Assembly: GCF_902459505.1 (NCBI RefSeq)
Contig: NC_047100.1
Span: forward strand, 31,124,469 to 31,188,468
Direction: 5' to 3'
From: Geotrypetes seraphini
Lineage: Eukaryota > Chordata > Amphibia > Gymnophiona > Dermophiidae
Length of the DNA: 64,000 nt
The translations under genes and the position numbers were made by a program. Of this stretch, positions 11,301-22,676 are shown piece by piece. Positions within the stretch are counted from its first letter, which is position 1. Every line of letters starts with the position of its first letter. The notes under the pieces are model-generated. The model was given only the letters and a program-made list of their open reading frames with translations, was not told where the DNA came from and did not search any database.

Positions 11301-12290
11301 TTCAGTTTAGAAAGGCTGGAGCCTGGTCTGGTTTTGATCCTCACTATCTTGATGTGTAGGTAATGAGAACATGATTTTTCACTCAGAGAGAGTCCCGAGG
11401 AGGCCACTGTTTGTGTAGAAACCTCCTTGGTTGCCTCTCTCACTAAGGCACTCTGCTTTCTTTGTAAGCTCTTCATTTGCTTCATCTGAATCCCGTCAGT
11501 ACTACCTCTCTTTGCCATCAGTTCATTCCTCCTGACTTGTTATGGATTATGTCTCCCTGGCCTTCAGCTTCCAGCTGATCCTTGTTCTCTGCTCCATCAT
11601 ACTATCCTCTCAGATACTGTCTTGTAAGGATATTGTGGCAGAAATTCGCAGGAATTTTCCCACATTGAAATGCAATAATTGTTATCATAGTTTGAAAATG
11701 TCTTCATCATTTTCTATCTAATTAAAGAACAACATGTCCTTGCTCCTCAGTCTTTTATGAAAGCCAAAAAAAAAATCTAAGTGAACTCAAATATGCACTA
11801 GGGACTGGTTAGGGAACAGCCTCCATGCATACAAAGTCAAAATTGTAGGCGCTAAGACAGCTCGATGGTCTTGCCATGTCTTAATATTATTATGAAAGAG
11901 TTGCAATGTACAGGAACAGCTTTTGAAATATGTTTGCTCATTCTAAGATATAACTAGAATACCCATGTGATCATTTTTAAGGTCTTCTCTTTATGCCAGC
12001 TGTCTAGCCAATTCTATAATACTTAAGACTAGTGTAGCAAGCCAGACTTTTATCTTGCTCAACTTTGGCTACTCCTCTGGCATTTGTACTTGAACTATAT
12101 TTTGAAAGTTGGTTTGATGTTTGACCTGACCAGAGACTTATTTTTGGATTTCTGTCATTGTGTTAGAAAAAAATAAATGGTATTTTAATTTCAAGTGTGG
12201 ACTTGATGATGTCTGTCACCTACAGCAAGGAAGTCACCTGAATACAGTTACGAGTGCTCTTTATGTATTTTGAAAGTATGCAAACCGTCC
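11301..12290. other. No assigned feature
   Basis: AT-rich sequence without coding potential or a repeat I can name. Confidence 0.5.
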
Positions 12291-12299
12291 AAAGAAACT

Positions 12300-12790
12300 T
12301 TATAGTATTGTCTTTCAAGATATGAGCATATTACCCCATATCTCCGAGAACTGCATTGTATTTAGAATCCAATATAAAGCAATTATGATTTGTCACCAAT
12401 TTTTATATGGTACGATCTCCAAATTCTTTAAGAGTATGATGTCTGGTGATCAACCACCAAGATCACTGCGTTCCGAAAATTCTGCACTGTTGAAAACAAA
12501 GGTCAATCCTAAATATGCGGAAACCAATGCTATGACCTTTTCATGTGCAGGAGTTAAATTGTGGAATAGTCTTGTTGGTCAAATTCGTAAATGCAGTGAT
12601 AGGAGCTCATTCAGGAAATTTTTAAAAACACAACTATTTGTTGATGCCTTTCTCTGAACATTGATTTTTGTAAGGATTGAACCATTCTTTTTCTGTTTTC
12701 TTTGTTCTGACCTATTTTAATATTTTAAGTATGTAACCATTTTGTAAACCGTTTTGGAATAAAATGATATAGAATTTTAAAAAATAAATA
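12300..12790 (+). mobile_element. L2-like LINE 3' part
   Basis: A 111-codon frame (12322-12657) reads FRIQYKAIMICHQFLYGTIS, PPRSLRSENSALLKTKVN and GVKLWNSLVGQI, ending FLKTQLFVDAF. The untranslated tail ends in aaaataaataataaa. Confidence 0.88.
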
Positions 12791-12794
12791 ATAA

Positions 12795-13045
12795 ATTAGC
12801 ATCTACAAATTCTCAATTTACTTATCCCTCTTCCTTTTGACAAATTATTTCCCCAATTCTTCTCTGATAAAATTGTGCTTTTGAGATCGTCATTTCCTCT
12901 TCCATTTCTTGGTCCATCCCATCAGGTTCTGCTTTCAATGTTTACGATCATGCTCTTTTCTCCAGACTGTCTCACTCATGGCCCCCATTTCATCTCTCTC
13001 TTTCGTTCCCTCAATTAGAAAAGATTTTCTCCAAACTATGTAGGA
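12795..13045 (+). mobile_element. Probable LINE fragment
   Basis: Pyrimidine-rich, partly open sequence that seems to lead into the RT segment after 13410. Assignment rests on context only. Confidence 0.35.
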
Positions 13046-13409
13046 CTACATGCCTCAGATTTTTAAGGATGTGCACTCAGATGCACTGCAGACCTTTGCA
13101 CACATTTTTTAACCTCCCCCCCAGCTATTTGCCATCCAGTGTCATATCGCAGGGGCTCTCGAATCAGTGCGGAGGGAGAGATCTGGAGGAAGGAACGATC
13201 GGGCTAATTAGCAAAAGCCACGGTGCGCCTCCGCCCTCCTTAGCCATTAGGGAAGGCAGAGCCGGGGGCCTGAGCTGAGCGTGCAGGGAAAAACGGTAGA
13301 ATAAGCTAAAAGGCGGACTTGTCAATGCACGGACCTCAGATTTTTAAGGATGTGCAGTTTTAGATCCACGAGGTCCGTAAGGTCCGTGTTTTACCCCTTC
13401 CACCTTTTC
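13046..13409. mobile_element. Snapback MITE fragment (ctcagatttttaagga family)
   Basis: 13330-13405 matches one arm of the element at 36721-37066 (cagatttttaaggatgtgc, gatccacgaggtccg). The other arm is reduced to ctcagatttttaaggatgtg at 13055. Confidence 0.7.
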
Positions 13410-13885
13410 AATATCTTCCTGAACCCTTTAGCTACCTTTATCCAATCAACCCCAATCAAATTTTATATCTATGTAGATGACATTGTACTGTTACTCCCTC
13501 AGAATTTTCCCAGCTACAACACTATCTAGAGAAGATTGATGGCTGGCTCTTAGCCAACAAGTTAATTCTTAACCCATCTAAATCTGTTGCTCTCTGAATC
13601 ACAGGTCAATCATTTATCTCAGCACTTACCCCATCAATTCAAAATACCCTTGTTCAGTTGGTACAGTGTTTAAATGTGCCACCCTAGGCTCTCACCTTTC
13701 TTTTGCTTCTCATATATCATTAGTACACAAAAAACCCAGAGGTCAAACCAACCTATACTTTTCAAAAAGAAACGAAGACTATATAAGATAAAACATGGGG
13801 AGAGTAGCAATATGGATATCTCGTATATCATTAACAGGTCATAATTTCAGGCTCTCCCTTATATCCGTTCTCTAGGTACCTATCT
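13410..13885 (+). mobile_element. L2-like LINE RT fragment
   Basis: Encodes FYIYVDDIVLLL (RT catalytic YVDD), then LEKIDGWLLANKLILNPSKS in a shifted frame. The CR1-A/DIRS block starts just after it. Confidence 0.75.
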
Positions 13886-13889
13886 TGAC

Positions 13890-14790
13890 AACTCCTCTTG
13901 TACAACTCACCTCAATAGTAAGCCTCACCTCAATAGTGTGTAAACTCATGGAAACACTAATTAAGTATAAATTAGATACGATCCTGAACGAGGGAAATCT
14001 CCGGGATCCCAGTCAACATGGATTCACCAAGGGTAGGTCATGCCAGTCCAATCTTATCAGCTTCTTTGACTGGGTAACAAGAAGACTGGACTCAGGAGAG
14101 TCCTTGGACGTCGTGTACCTGGACTTCAGCAAAGCGTTTGACAGCGTCCCACACCGCAGGCTGCTGAACAAGATGAAATCGATGGGATTAGGAGAGACTC
14201 TAACTGCATGGGTTAAAGATTGGCTTAGTGGCAGACTTCAGAGGGTGGTGGTTAACGGTACCCTCTCTAAAATGTCGGAGGTGACTAGCGGAGTGCCACA
14301 GGGTTCAGTCCTGGGCCCACTCCTCTTCAACATATTCATTGGGGATCTGACTCAAGGGCTTCAAGGCAAGGTAACCTTATTCGCTGATGACGCCAAACTA
14401 TGCAATATAGTAAACGGCTATAATCTACAGGATGCTATGGAGCAAGACCTGCGTACTTTAGAAAGTTGGTCCTCTATCTGGCAACTGGGCTTCAATGCCA
14501 ATAAATGTAAGGTCATGCATCTCGGTAACGGAAATCCTTGCAGAACTTACACCCTGAATGGAGAAACTTTAACCAGGACTATGGCAGAACGAGACTTAGG
14601 AGTAATCATCAGTGCTGACTTGAAAGCAGCCACTCAAGTGGAGAAGGCTTCATCTAAAGCACGACAGATGATAGGTTGTATCAAGAGAAGCTTCGTCAAC
14701 AGGAAGCCTGAAGTCATGATGCCATTGTACAGAGCCATGGTGAGACCTCATCTGGAATACTGTGTGCAATTTTGGAGACCACATTACCGT
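13890..14790 (+). mobile_element. CR1-A LINE, 5' part (split by DIRS)
   Basis: An open frame of about 300 codons gives reverse transcriptase motifs YLDFSKAFDSVPH, TSGVPQGSVLGPLLFN and FADDAKL, then the CR1-type region MVRPHLEYCVQFWRPHYRK. It stops at the DIRS left end and resumes at 20042. It is 5' truncated near 13890, where a short repeat of ctcacctcaatagt occurs. The catalytic FADD is intact. Confidence 0.93.
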
Positions 14791-14990
14791 AAAGCACAGT
14801 TACTTACCGTAACAGGTGTTATCCAGGGACAGCAGGCAGATATTCTTGACTGATGGATGATGGCACCGACTGAGCCCCGGTACGGACAATTTTAGAGTGA
14901 TTGCACTCTAAGAACTTTAGAAAGTTCTAGCTAGGCCGCACCGCGCGTGCGCGAGTGCCTTCCTGCCCGACGGAGGTGCGCGGTCCCCAG
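14791..14990. repeat. DIRS left inverted terminal repeat
   Basis: Begins aaagcacagttacttacc. About 150 bases are the inverted copy of 19862-20041, including the self-complementary motif agaactttagaaagttct. Confidence 0.88.
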
Positions 14991-15038
14991 TTAGGATAAG
15001 CCAGCTAAGAAGCCAACCCGGGGAGGTGGGAGGGACGC

Positions 15039-15138
15039 AAGAATATCTGCCTGCTGTCCCTGGATAACACCTGTTACGGTAAGTAACTGTGCTTTATCCC
15101 AGGACAAGCAGGCAGCATATTCTTGACTGATGGGTGAC
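15039..15138. repeat. DIRS internal complementary region
   Basis: 15039-15095 is the reverse complement of the element's left end (14791-14847). 15096-15138 is the reverse complement of its right end. The junction gctttatccc equals the two element ends joined, which is the signature used by DIRS elements to close a circular intermediate. Confidence 0.93.
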
Positions 15139-15179
15139 CTCCAAGCTAACAAAAAGAGGGACGGAGGGAAGGTTGGCCA

Positions 15180-16079
15180 TTAGGAAAACAAATTTTGTAA
15201 AACAGATTGGCTGAAGTGTCTATCCCGTCTGGAGAATGCATCCAGACAATAGTGAGATGTAAAAGTATGAACTGAGGACCAAGTAGCAGCCTTGCAGATT
15301 TCCTCAATGGAAGTGGAACGGAGGAAAGCTACAGACGCTGCCATAGCTCTAATCTTGTGGCCCGTGACAGAACCTTCCAGTGTCAGGCCCGACTGAGCAT
15401 AACAGAATGAAACGCAAGCAGCAAGCCAATTGGACAGGGTGCGTTTAGATACAGGATGACCCAACTTGTTAGGATCAAAGGACAAAAACAGTTGAGGAGA
15501 TGATCTGTGAGGTTTGGTGCGTTCAAGATAGTAAGCCAGAGCACGTTTACAATCCAAGGTGTGCAAAGCCTGTTCACCTGGATTAGAATGAGGCTTTGGG
15601 AAAAAAACAGGTAGAACGATGGATTGGTTAAGATGAAACTCAGACACAACCTTAGGAAGGAATTTTGGATGTGTACGGAGGACGACCTTATCATGGTGAA
15701 AAACAGTGAAAGGTGGATCAGCCACCAGTGCATGGAGCTCACTGACCCTCCTGGCAGAAGTGAGAGCTATAAGAAAGACCATTTTCCAAGTTAGAAATTT
15801 AAAATGCGCTGTGGCCAAAGGCTCGAAAGGAGGTTTCATTAACGCAGAAAGAACCACATTAAGATCCCATACAACAGGAGGGGCCTTAAGAGGTGGCTTC
15901 ACATTGAAAAGGCCCTTCATGAACCTCGAAACCAAGGGATGAGCTGAGAGGGGTTTTCCATGAATCGGCTCATGAAAAGCTGCAATAGCACTAAGGTGAA
16001 CTCTTATCGAAGAGGATTTAAGACCAGAGTCAGATAAGGACAAAAGATAGTTCAACACCAGTCCCACTGCTGTAGACAT
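15180..16079 (-). CDS. DIRS tyrosine recombinase
   Basis: A 299-residue open frame holding the catalytic set of a tyrosine recombinase: Arg in TSARRVSELHAL, the His-x-x-Arg in TGHKIRAMAASV, and the nucleophile Tyr in SHYCLDAF. The enzyme integrates the circular DNA copy without target duplication. The recombinase-type N-terminal segment (ASRKPSTLQCYQQKW) continues upstream, to about 16200. It is the last coding region, next to the internal complementary region. Confidence 0.9.
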   Translation of the reverse strand: MSTAVGLVLNYLLSLSDSGLKSSSIRVHLSAIAAFHEPIHGKPLSAHPLVSRFMKGLFNVKPPLKAPPVVWDLNVVLSALMKPPFEPLATAHFKFLTWKMVFLIALTSARRVSELHALVADPPFTVFHHDKVVLRTHPKFLPKVVSEFHLNQSIVLPVFFPKPHSNPGEQALHTLDCKRALAYYLERTKPHRSSPQLFLSFDPNKLGHPVSKRTLSNWLAACVSFCYAQSGLTLEGSVTGHKIRAMAASVAFLRSTSIEEICKAATWSSVHTFTSHYCLDAFSRRDRHFSQSVLQNLFS

Positions 16080-16213
16080 GGGATTATGGTGATGTAAAAG
16101 GCACCAGGAAGAAAACCGAGACTACTTTTGTTGGTAACATTGAAGAGTAGACGGTTTCCTGGAGGCATCAATAATAGAACGGACAGGCTGAGAAAGGAGA
16201 GAGTGAGCCGAAG

Positions 16214-18180
16214 TCAGCCCGAGAGATACCAAGCTGTCAGGTGCAGAGACTGTAAGCTGGGATGAAGTAGAGTTTGCTGATGCTGTGTAAATAGTGAAGG
16301 AAACAGTGGAAGAGGTATGGGTTCCCTGGAACTGAGTTGAAGCAGAAGAGAGAACCAATGCTGTCTGGGCCACCGTGGAGCGATGAGAATCATGGTGGCT
16401 TGTTCCCTCTTGAGCTTGAATAATGTGCGCAGCATGAGCGGAAGAGGAGGAAATGCATAAAGGAAGAGATTGGTCCAATCCAGGAGAAATGCATTGGGTT
16501 CCAGACGGTGAGGAGAGTAAAGTCTGGAGCAAAACAGGGGCAGTTGATGGTTGTGGGGAGCTGCAAAAAGATCCACTTGAGGTGTGCCCCATTGAGAGAA
16601 AATGGACTGGAGAGTCGAGGGGTCGAGAGTCCATTCGTGAGGTTGAAGAATTCTGCTGAGATTGTCTGCTAAGCAATTCTGTTCCCCTTGGATGTAGACT
16701 GCCTTCAGGAATAGGTGACGAGCAGTCGCCCAGGTCCAAATCCTTTGAGCTTCCTGACACAAGAGACGGGATCCCGTCCCTCCCTGTTTGTTGATGTAGT
16801 ACATTGCAACTTGGTTGTCTGTGCAAATGAGTAGTACCTGAGGAAAAAGAAGATGTTGAAAAGCCTTGAGGGCGTAAAACATCGCTCTGAGTTCCAGGAA
16901 ATTGATGTGGTGTTTCTTTTCCTGGGCAGTCCAAAACCCCTGAGTTGGAACTCGTTCAAGTGAGCTCCCCATGCATAGGGGGAGGAATCCGTGGTGATGA
17001 CCAGTTGATGAGGAGGTAGATGGAACAGCAGACCTCTGGATAGATTTGAAGATGTCAACCACCAAAGAAGCGACTGTCGAAGAGACGAGGTCACAGATAT
17101 GAGTTGTGAGCAAGGATCCGTCGCTTGAGACCACTGGTTCGCTAAGGTCCATTGAGGAGTACGTAGGTGGAGACGTGCGAAGGGAGTGACATGCACTGTG
17201 GAGGCCATGTGGCCCAAGAGTATCATCATGTGGTTTGCAGAAATGGACTTTTGCTGCAACACCCGTTGACAGAGATGAAGTATGTTGTGAAGGCGATTTG
17301 TTGGAAGAAATGCCCTCATCTGAAGTGTGTCCAGAATGGCTCCAATGAATTGAAGTCGTTGAGTTGGAATTAGATGCGACTTGGGTCGATTGATTTCGAA
17401 CCCTAACAGTTGAAGGAAGAGAATGGTCTGATTGGTAGCAAGTTGAACGGTCTGAGGAGAATGAGCCTTGATCAGCCAGTCGTCCAGATAAGGGAAGACT
17501 TGAAAATTGTGAGAGCGGAGATAAGCCGCGACCACAATCAGACATTTGGTGAATACCCTGGGAGAGGAGGCTAGGCCGAAGGGTAACACCTTGTACTGGT
17601 AATGATGCTGGTTGACGAGGAAGCGTAGATATTGCCTGGACGTTAGATGGATAGGAATGTGAGTGTACGCCTCCTTGAGATCGAGAGAGCATAGCCAGTC
17701 GCCCTGAGAGAGAAGAGGATATAGGGTTGCAAGAGATAACATTTTGAACTTCTCCTTGACCAGACACTTGTTGAGATCTCTGAGATCTAATATAGGTCTG
17801 AGGTCTCTGGTCTTTTTGGGTACTAGAAAGTACCGGGAGTAAAATCCCAGGCCTCGCTGATCTTGAGGAACTGGTTCGATGGCATTGAGAAGGAGGAGGG
17901 AGTGAACCTCCTGAGCCAGTAGGAGGGACTGAGAGTGGGTGGAAGCAGGCTCTTTTGGCAGGCCTAAAGGTGGAGGAGTCTGGAAGTTTAGAGAGTAGCC
18001 GTGGGCTATGATTGAAAGAACCCACTGGTCGGAAGTGATTACTTCCCAGCGAGAGAGGAAAATTCGAAGTCGACCTCCTATGGGCTGAGGAAGAGAACAG
18101 GAGGGAGGAAGACTGGCTATGCCCTGGAGAAGGGAGTCAAAAGGGCTGTGTCGGCTTAGGTTGAGGAGCAGGTTTGACAT
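16214..18180 (-). mobile_element. DIRS reverse transcriptase / RNase H region
   Basis: The proximal part has the reverse transcriptase hallmarks LDLRDLNKCL, SLDLKEAYTHIPIH, LPFGLASSPRVFTK and the catalytic YLDD. The distal part has RNase H-like sequence with LLICTDNQVAMYYINKQGG and ADNLSR. It lies between the Gag-like frame and the recombinase, as in other DIRS elements. Open frames here are long and overlap. Confidence 0.88.
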
Positions 18181-19816
18181 TAGGCTGTTGCTGCTGACGA
18201 GCCTGTTGTTGCTGTTGACGTTGCCTCCTAGGCTGGGGAGGATGAGGTTGAGCCGGCCGAGCCGAAAATCTCCTCTGATAGGAAGATTGTTGTCTAAATG
18301 GACGAGGAGGAGGAGGTTTCTTCTTGTTTTTCAACAAGGTGTCCCACCTAGTTTCATGGGCAGATAACTTTTGGGTGGTGGTATCCATGGAATCCCCAAA
18401 CAGCTCATCCCCTAGGCAGGGCGCATTGGCAAGTCGGTCCTGGTGGTTTACATCCAGGTCTGAGACTCGAAGCCATGCCAACCTTCTCATTGCCACAGAC
18501 ATAGCAGTGGCCCGTGATGTCAGTTCAAAAGTATCATAAATTGAACGGACCATAAACTTTCTGAGTTGCAAAAGGCTAGATGTGCATTGCTGAAAAGCAG
18601 GAAGTTTACGGTCCGGTATATACTTTTGAAAAGAAGTCACCTGTTGGATGAGATGTTTTAGGTAAAAAGAGAAGTGGAACGCGTAGTTACCTGAACGGTT
18701 GGCCAACATCGCATTTTGGTAAAGGCGTTTCCCAAATTTATCCATGGCCTTGCCCTCTCTGCCAGGAGGGACAGAGGCATAAACACTAGCTCCTGCAGAT
18801 TTCTTCAGGGTCGACTCCACCAGCAGAGACTCATGGGGGAGTTGGTGCTTGTCGAACCCTGGAATAGGAATCACTTTATAAAGAGATTCAAGTTTTCTCG
18901 GGGCTCCTGGTATTGTCAAAGGAGTTTCCAAATTTTTATAGAAAGTTTCCCTCAAGATGTCATGGAGGGGCAACTTTAAAAACTCTTTGGGAGGTTGGTC
19001 AAAATCCAAAGCATCGAGAAATGCTTTGGATTTTTTAGAGTCAGACTCTAGAGGAATAGAAAGAGAGTCTGACATCTCCTTTAAGAATTTGGTGAAGGAG
19101 GAGTGCTCTGGTTTAGCAGCAGGATCCTGCACCGATGGGTCATCCTCTTCAGACGAATAATCCTCCTCGGTACCGAGGGGATCATCAGAGTCATCCCACA
19201 AGTCAGGGTCCCGTACCGATTGAAGGTGGCCCTGAGAGAGTGGAGTGGATGTCTCAGTATGTTTTGTCTTGCGTACCGATTTCCCTGAACGGGTTGATAC
19301 GGTACCTGGTGACTGCACAGCGGTACGGGTTTCAGAGACCGGTACCGGATCAGAAACTGAAAGAACAGTGCGTCGATGAGACCTTGGTTCTGCTGATAGA
19401 ATAGGCATGGATAAAGATTTCTGCGGTGCCGATAATGCCGATGCCGATAATAGAGGCTGATCGACAATCGGCACCGAAGGCTCAGTGGGTACCGACACTG
19501 GAAGGGTCGGAGTCAATAGAGCCGGGAGCAATTGTTGCAGTTGCTCCTTAAGTTGGGCCTGAAGGATAGAGGCAATACGCTCATCCAACGTTGGTCCCGA
19601 TGGCACCGGTACCGCTTTTTTCTTGCTCGGTACCTGCGGTGCAGCTCGACGCTCCGGTGAAGTCGATGCTGATGAAGAGGCAGTAACTTCGATGGGAGCG
19701 GAGCGCTTACGGGGTCGGTGCGCAGTCTGCAGGACTTGGCTCACTGCTTGTTCGACTGGCGGCCCGAGGACAGTAGGGGAAGGCTTCTTAGCCGGCTTAC
19801 CTACTGGTTGCGACAC
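18137..19816 (-). CDS. DIRS Gag-like protein
   Basis: A 559-residue open frame at the 5' end of the DIRS element. It has a proline/serine-rich N-terminal half, an acidic patch (EEDYSSEEDD) near residue 230, and a Gln-rich, basic C-terminus. No zinc knuckle is evident. Position and composition fit the Gag-like first frame of vertebrate DIRS elements; its role in particle formation is by family analogy only. It slightly overlaps the next coding region. Confidence 0.8.
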   Translation of the reverse strand: MSQPVGKPAKKPSPTVLGPPVEQAVSQVLQTAHRPRKRSAPIEVTASSSASTSPERRAAPQVPSKKKAVPVPSGPTLDERIASILQAQLKEQLQQLLPALLTPTLPVSVPTEPSVPIVDQPLLSASALSAPQKSLSMPILSAEPRSHRRTVLSVSDPVPVSETRTAVQSPGTVSTRSGKSVRKTKHTETSTPLSQGHLQSVRDPDLWDDSDDPLGTEEDYSSEEDDPSVQDPAAKPEHSSFTKFLKEMSDSLSIPLESDSKKSKAFLDALDFDQPPKEFLKLPLHDILRETFYKNLETPLTIPGAPRKLESLYKVIPIPGFDKHQLPHESLLVESTLKKSAGASVYASVPPGREGKAMDKFGKRLYQNAMLANRSGNYAFHFSFYLKHLIQQVTSFQKYIPDRKLPAFQQCTSSLLQLRKFMVRSIYDTFELTSRATAMSVAMRRLAWLRVSDLDVNHQDRLANAPCLGDELFGDSMDTTTQKLSAHETRWDTLLKNKKKPPPPRPFRQQSSYQRRFSARPAQPHPPQPRRQRQQQQQARQQQQPNVKPAPQPKPTQPF

Positions 19817-19861
19817 CGGTGATGTAGTTTGGAAACACGCGTCTTCTTAGCTCTGCGGAAA

Positions 19862-20041
19862 CTAAGAAACTGGAGACCGCGCGCCTCCGTCGGGCGGGAA
19901 GGCACTTGCGCACGCGCGGTGCGGCCTAGCTAGAACTTTCTAAAGTTCTTAGAGTGCAATCACTCTAAAATTGTCCGTACCGGGGCTCCGTCGGTGCCGT
20001 CACCCATCAGTCAAGAATATGCTGCCTGCTTGTCCTGGGAT
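19862..20041. repeat. DIRS right inverted terminal repeat
   Basis: Ends in cttgtcctgggat, immediately followed by the CR1 target sequence aaagatgtg. It is the inverted partner of 14843-14990 with only a handful of differences. Confidence 0.88.
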
Positions 20042-20610
20042 AAAGATGTGCTTAGAATTGAATCGGTTCAGCGGATGGCCACCAGGATGGTCTCGGGGCT
20101 AATGGGTCTTCCGTACGAAGAAAGACTGAGCAAATTGCAACTCTACACTCTCGAAGAGCGTAGGGAGAGGGGAGACATGATTGAGACATTTAAGTACATC
20201 ACGGGACGGGTCGAGGTGGAAGATGATATCTTTCTTCTGAAGGGACCCTCGACCACAAGAGGTCATCCGCTCAAACTCAGGGGAGGGAAGTTTCGTGGAG
20301 ACGCCAGGAAATACTTCTTCACGGAAAGAGTGATTGAGCATTGGAACAAGCTTCCAGTGCAGGTGATCGAGGCACGCAGCATCTCAGACTTCAAGAAAAA
20401 ATGGGATACCTATGTGGGATCCCTACGAGGGTCATGCCAAGGGATAGGGTCACTAGGGTATAGACTTGAAAGAGCGGGTCAGTAGAGTGGAAGTATAATT
20501 ACAATCATACTTAAGGAGGTCATTAGACTTAATAGGGAGGGTCAATAGGGTGGGCAGACTTGATGGGCTGTAGCCCTTATCTGCCGTCATCTTTCTATGT
20601 TTCTATGTAA
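20042..20610 (+). mobile_element. CR1-A LINE, 3' part (split by DIRS)
   Basis: Resumes in frame with the part before the DIRS (DVLRIESVQRMATRM), runs through RGHPLKLRGGKF and KYFFTERVIEHWNKLP, and ends in the CR1-type tail tttctatgtttctatg near 20610. The 3' UTR holds the phrase gggcagacttgatgggctgt seen in the other CR1-A copies. Confidence 0.93.
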
Positions 20611-20750
20611 CTCTCCTATGCTCACTGGTCTCCTCAAGATTAGACTCTTCCAAACACCTCTCTTAACCTCTCATGCCCAGGCAGGCAAATTGCAAACCGG
20701 ATCAGGTGAAATTATTTCTCAAGCCTTACCTTATTCTTCTTTTAGGAAAT
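20611..20750 (+). mobile_element. LINE remnant between CR1-A and the Tigger element
   Basis: Short sequence (cacctctcttaacctctcatg) that probably belongs to the LINE interrupted upstream. Weak. Confidence 0.3.
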
Positions 20751-21025
20751 TACACTTCTCCCTCCGTATTCGTGGGGGATGCGGGCAGAACATAGCCGTG
20801 AATACCAAAAAAACGTGAATAGCTTTTTGCATGTTATTTGTGGTTTTTTGGTAAAATAAACCTGAAAAAGATAATAAACAGTGAATAACCCGACCTGCGA
20901 TTTGCTCCGTACAACGCCGGGAGCAGCAATTTCCAATGTGAAATGCCGGGTTCAGTGACGAAAATTAGGGGGGGGGTGGAGTCAGCAGCTGAAAAATCAC
21001 AAATAAGCGAATCCGCAGATGTGTA
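20751..21025. mobile_element. Tigger-like MITE (tacacttctccctccgtattcg end)
   Basis: The left end TACACTTCTCCCTCCGTATT is shared with 51908-52252. The right end cgaatccgcagatgtgta is its worn complement. Confidence 0.75.
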
Positions 21026-21185
21026 TACGGATAAATTTTTAGCTTGATTTGATTGGTTTTAATGCAGTATTATTCTGTATTTCCTATTCAATTGTATTTT
21101 CTCACAAAACTGTACTTTTCACTGATTGTCCAGTTGTACTTTATGCGAACTGCCTTGAACTGCTGGTTTTGGCGGTATACAAGAA

Positions 21186-21665
21186 TAAAGTTGTTATTAT
21201 TATATATCTGACCACATTTCTCTGCTTCTTACACAACATCATTGGCTCTCGATATTCTTTCATGGTCAATTCAAGATTCTCTCCCTTGCTCACAAAGTAC
21301 GTACCTTTCGACCCTCATTTCCCCATATACAACCTGTCAAGGGTTCTCCAGTCTGCCACAGCTTCCAGATTAACTCTGTCCCCTCTGGTTTGCTCATGTC
21401 TTTTTCTGGATAGCTCCCATCCTTTGGAATGCCCTTTCTGTTGAACTATGCTTTCTCACTTTTTGGGCCCTCTTAAAAACCCACTTGTTTCTTTGGGCCT
21501 TCTTTTTTCTAGCAACCCAAACAGGCTCTAGTGCTTACCCTAGTCTAGTTTTATCCCCCCTTCAAAGTTCTTCTATGCTATCCATTTTGGTCATTTTCAG
21601 GTTTTAATATGTGTTGCTATTCTATGCTGCTCTGATTTTATTGAATGACAGTAGATCAAATTTTA
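21186..21665 (+). mobile_element. L2-like LINE 3' part
   Basis: Broken frames give FHGQFKILSLAHKVRTF and LPSFGMPFLL, with a LINE-type terminus and tail. It may be the end of the LINE seen at 13410. Confidence 0.6.
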
Positions 21666-22245
21666 AATAAACCAAACTAACATATCTGGATCAGAAGGGA
21701 TTCATTAAAGAGAAATCCTCCATCTCTGATAGCACGAGGATTTTCTCTAGAGTGCATTTGGTTCTTCATCTTGTTAGATGTGAACACAGCATTCAACTGA
21801 ATTTCCTTGACATTTGCAATTTCACTGCTTCAAAAACAAGAAAACTTTCATCTGCAAAAGCTACTGGTGTCGAAATCACTGGAATGTGCCAGTCTAGAGA
21901 GACTCCAGAGCATAAATAAATTCTTTGCGGCAGGACAGCAGAACGCTTTTTTGGCTGGAGGAATCTCTGTTCCTGTCTAAGCTCTCTAGCTGCTGATACT
22001 GTGTTGGGTAAAATATTGATAAGGCCTTGACCCTATTGGTCCTCCCATTCCATTGCCCATGCCCTGCAGCCAAATTATACTGCTGAAAAAGAAAAAAAAA
22101 AAAAAATTAGAGCAAAATGTGCAGGGGTTCAAACTCCAAACGAGTATCCTGCAGATGTGTGCTTCAGAAACAGCAGGACAATGTGTGTCACAAATGTATG
22201 AATCCTTTTAGGGTACAAAACACTACACCCATCCATGATCTAAAC
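21666..22245. other. Mostly unassigned; possible short L1 RT remnant
   Basis: 21690-21760 reads DQKGFIKEKSSISDSTRIF, resembling the L1 motif QxGFIKxRxxxDNxR. The rest shows nothing clear except an A-tract at 22088-22107. Confidence 0.35.
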
Positions 22246-22420
22246 CAGGGGCAGGCGATTCCGGTCCTCGAGAGCCACAGGCAGGTCAGGTTGTCAGGAT
22301 ATCCACAATGAATATGTATGAGATGGATTTGCATGCACTGCCTCCTTGAGATGCAAATCCATCTCATGCATATTTATTGTGGATATCCTGTGGCTCTCAA
22401 GGACTGGAATTGCCTCCCCT
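22246..22420. mobile_element. Palindromic hAT MITE
   Basis: Starts CAGGGGCAGGCGATTCCGG, with inverted arms around aaatccatctcatgcatatt. The right end abuts the next element. Confidence 0.82.
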
Positions 22421-22423
22421 AAT

Positions 22424-22676
22424 TAGAGAATGACACGGTGACAAAATTCATCACCGTTCCCGTCCCCGGAAACCATCTTCATGTCATTCTTTAAGGAGAG
22501 ATGGAAGAATCGGAGTATGACTGGCCACAACCACTGACTCGCAAGCTTTGCTGTGAAGAATGCTGGTGTAGAAGGACTGAGGTTGAGAGAAATACTAGAA
22601 AATGGCATGAGATTATTTCCCGCGGTTATCCGCGGGGACGGGAACGGTGCTGAATTTTGCCACCGTGTCATTCTCT
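22424..22676. mobile_element. MITE with tagagaatgacacggtg inverted ends
   Basis: TAGAGAATGACACGGTG at the left and its exact complement at the right; inner arms (accgttcccgtcccc) also pair. Superfamily not assigned. Confidence 0.85.

Larger units (their letters stand above)
14791..20041 (-). mobile_element. DIRS-family tyrosine-recombinase retrotransposon
   Basis: A 5,251-base DIRS element inserted in a CR1 LINE. On the minus strand it has a Gag-like frame, a reverse transcriptase/RNase H region and a tyrosine recombinase, in the usual DIRS order. Inverted terminal repeats lie at both ends and an internal complementary region sits at 15039-15138. That region reads as the right end joined directly to the left end, which fixes the borders exactly. 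There is no target-site duplication, as expected for recombinase-mediated insertion. The terminal repeats differ at only a few of about 150 positions, so the copy is fairly young. It looks nearly whole, with perhaps one or two breaks. Confidence 0.93.

Noticed and set aside
15383-19467. Open frames inside the DIRS in other frames
   Set aside because: Shadows of the Gag-like, RT/RNase H and recombinase regions; they lack family motifs.
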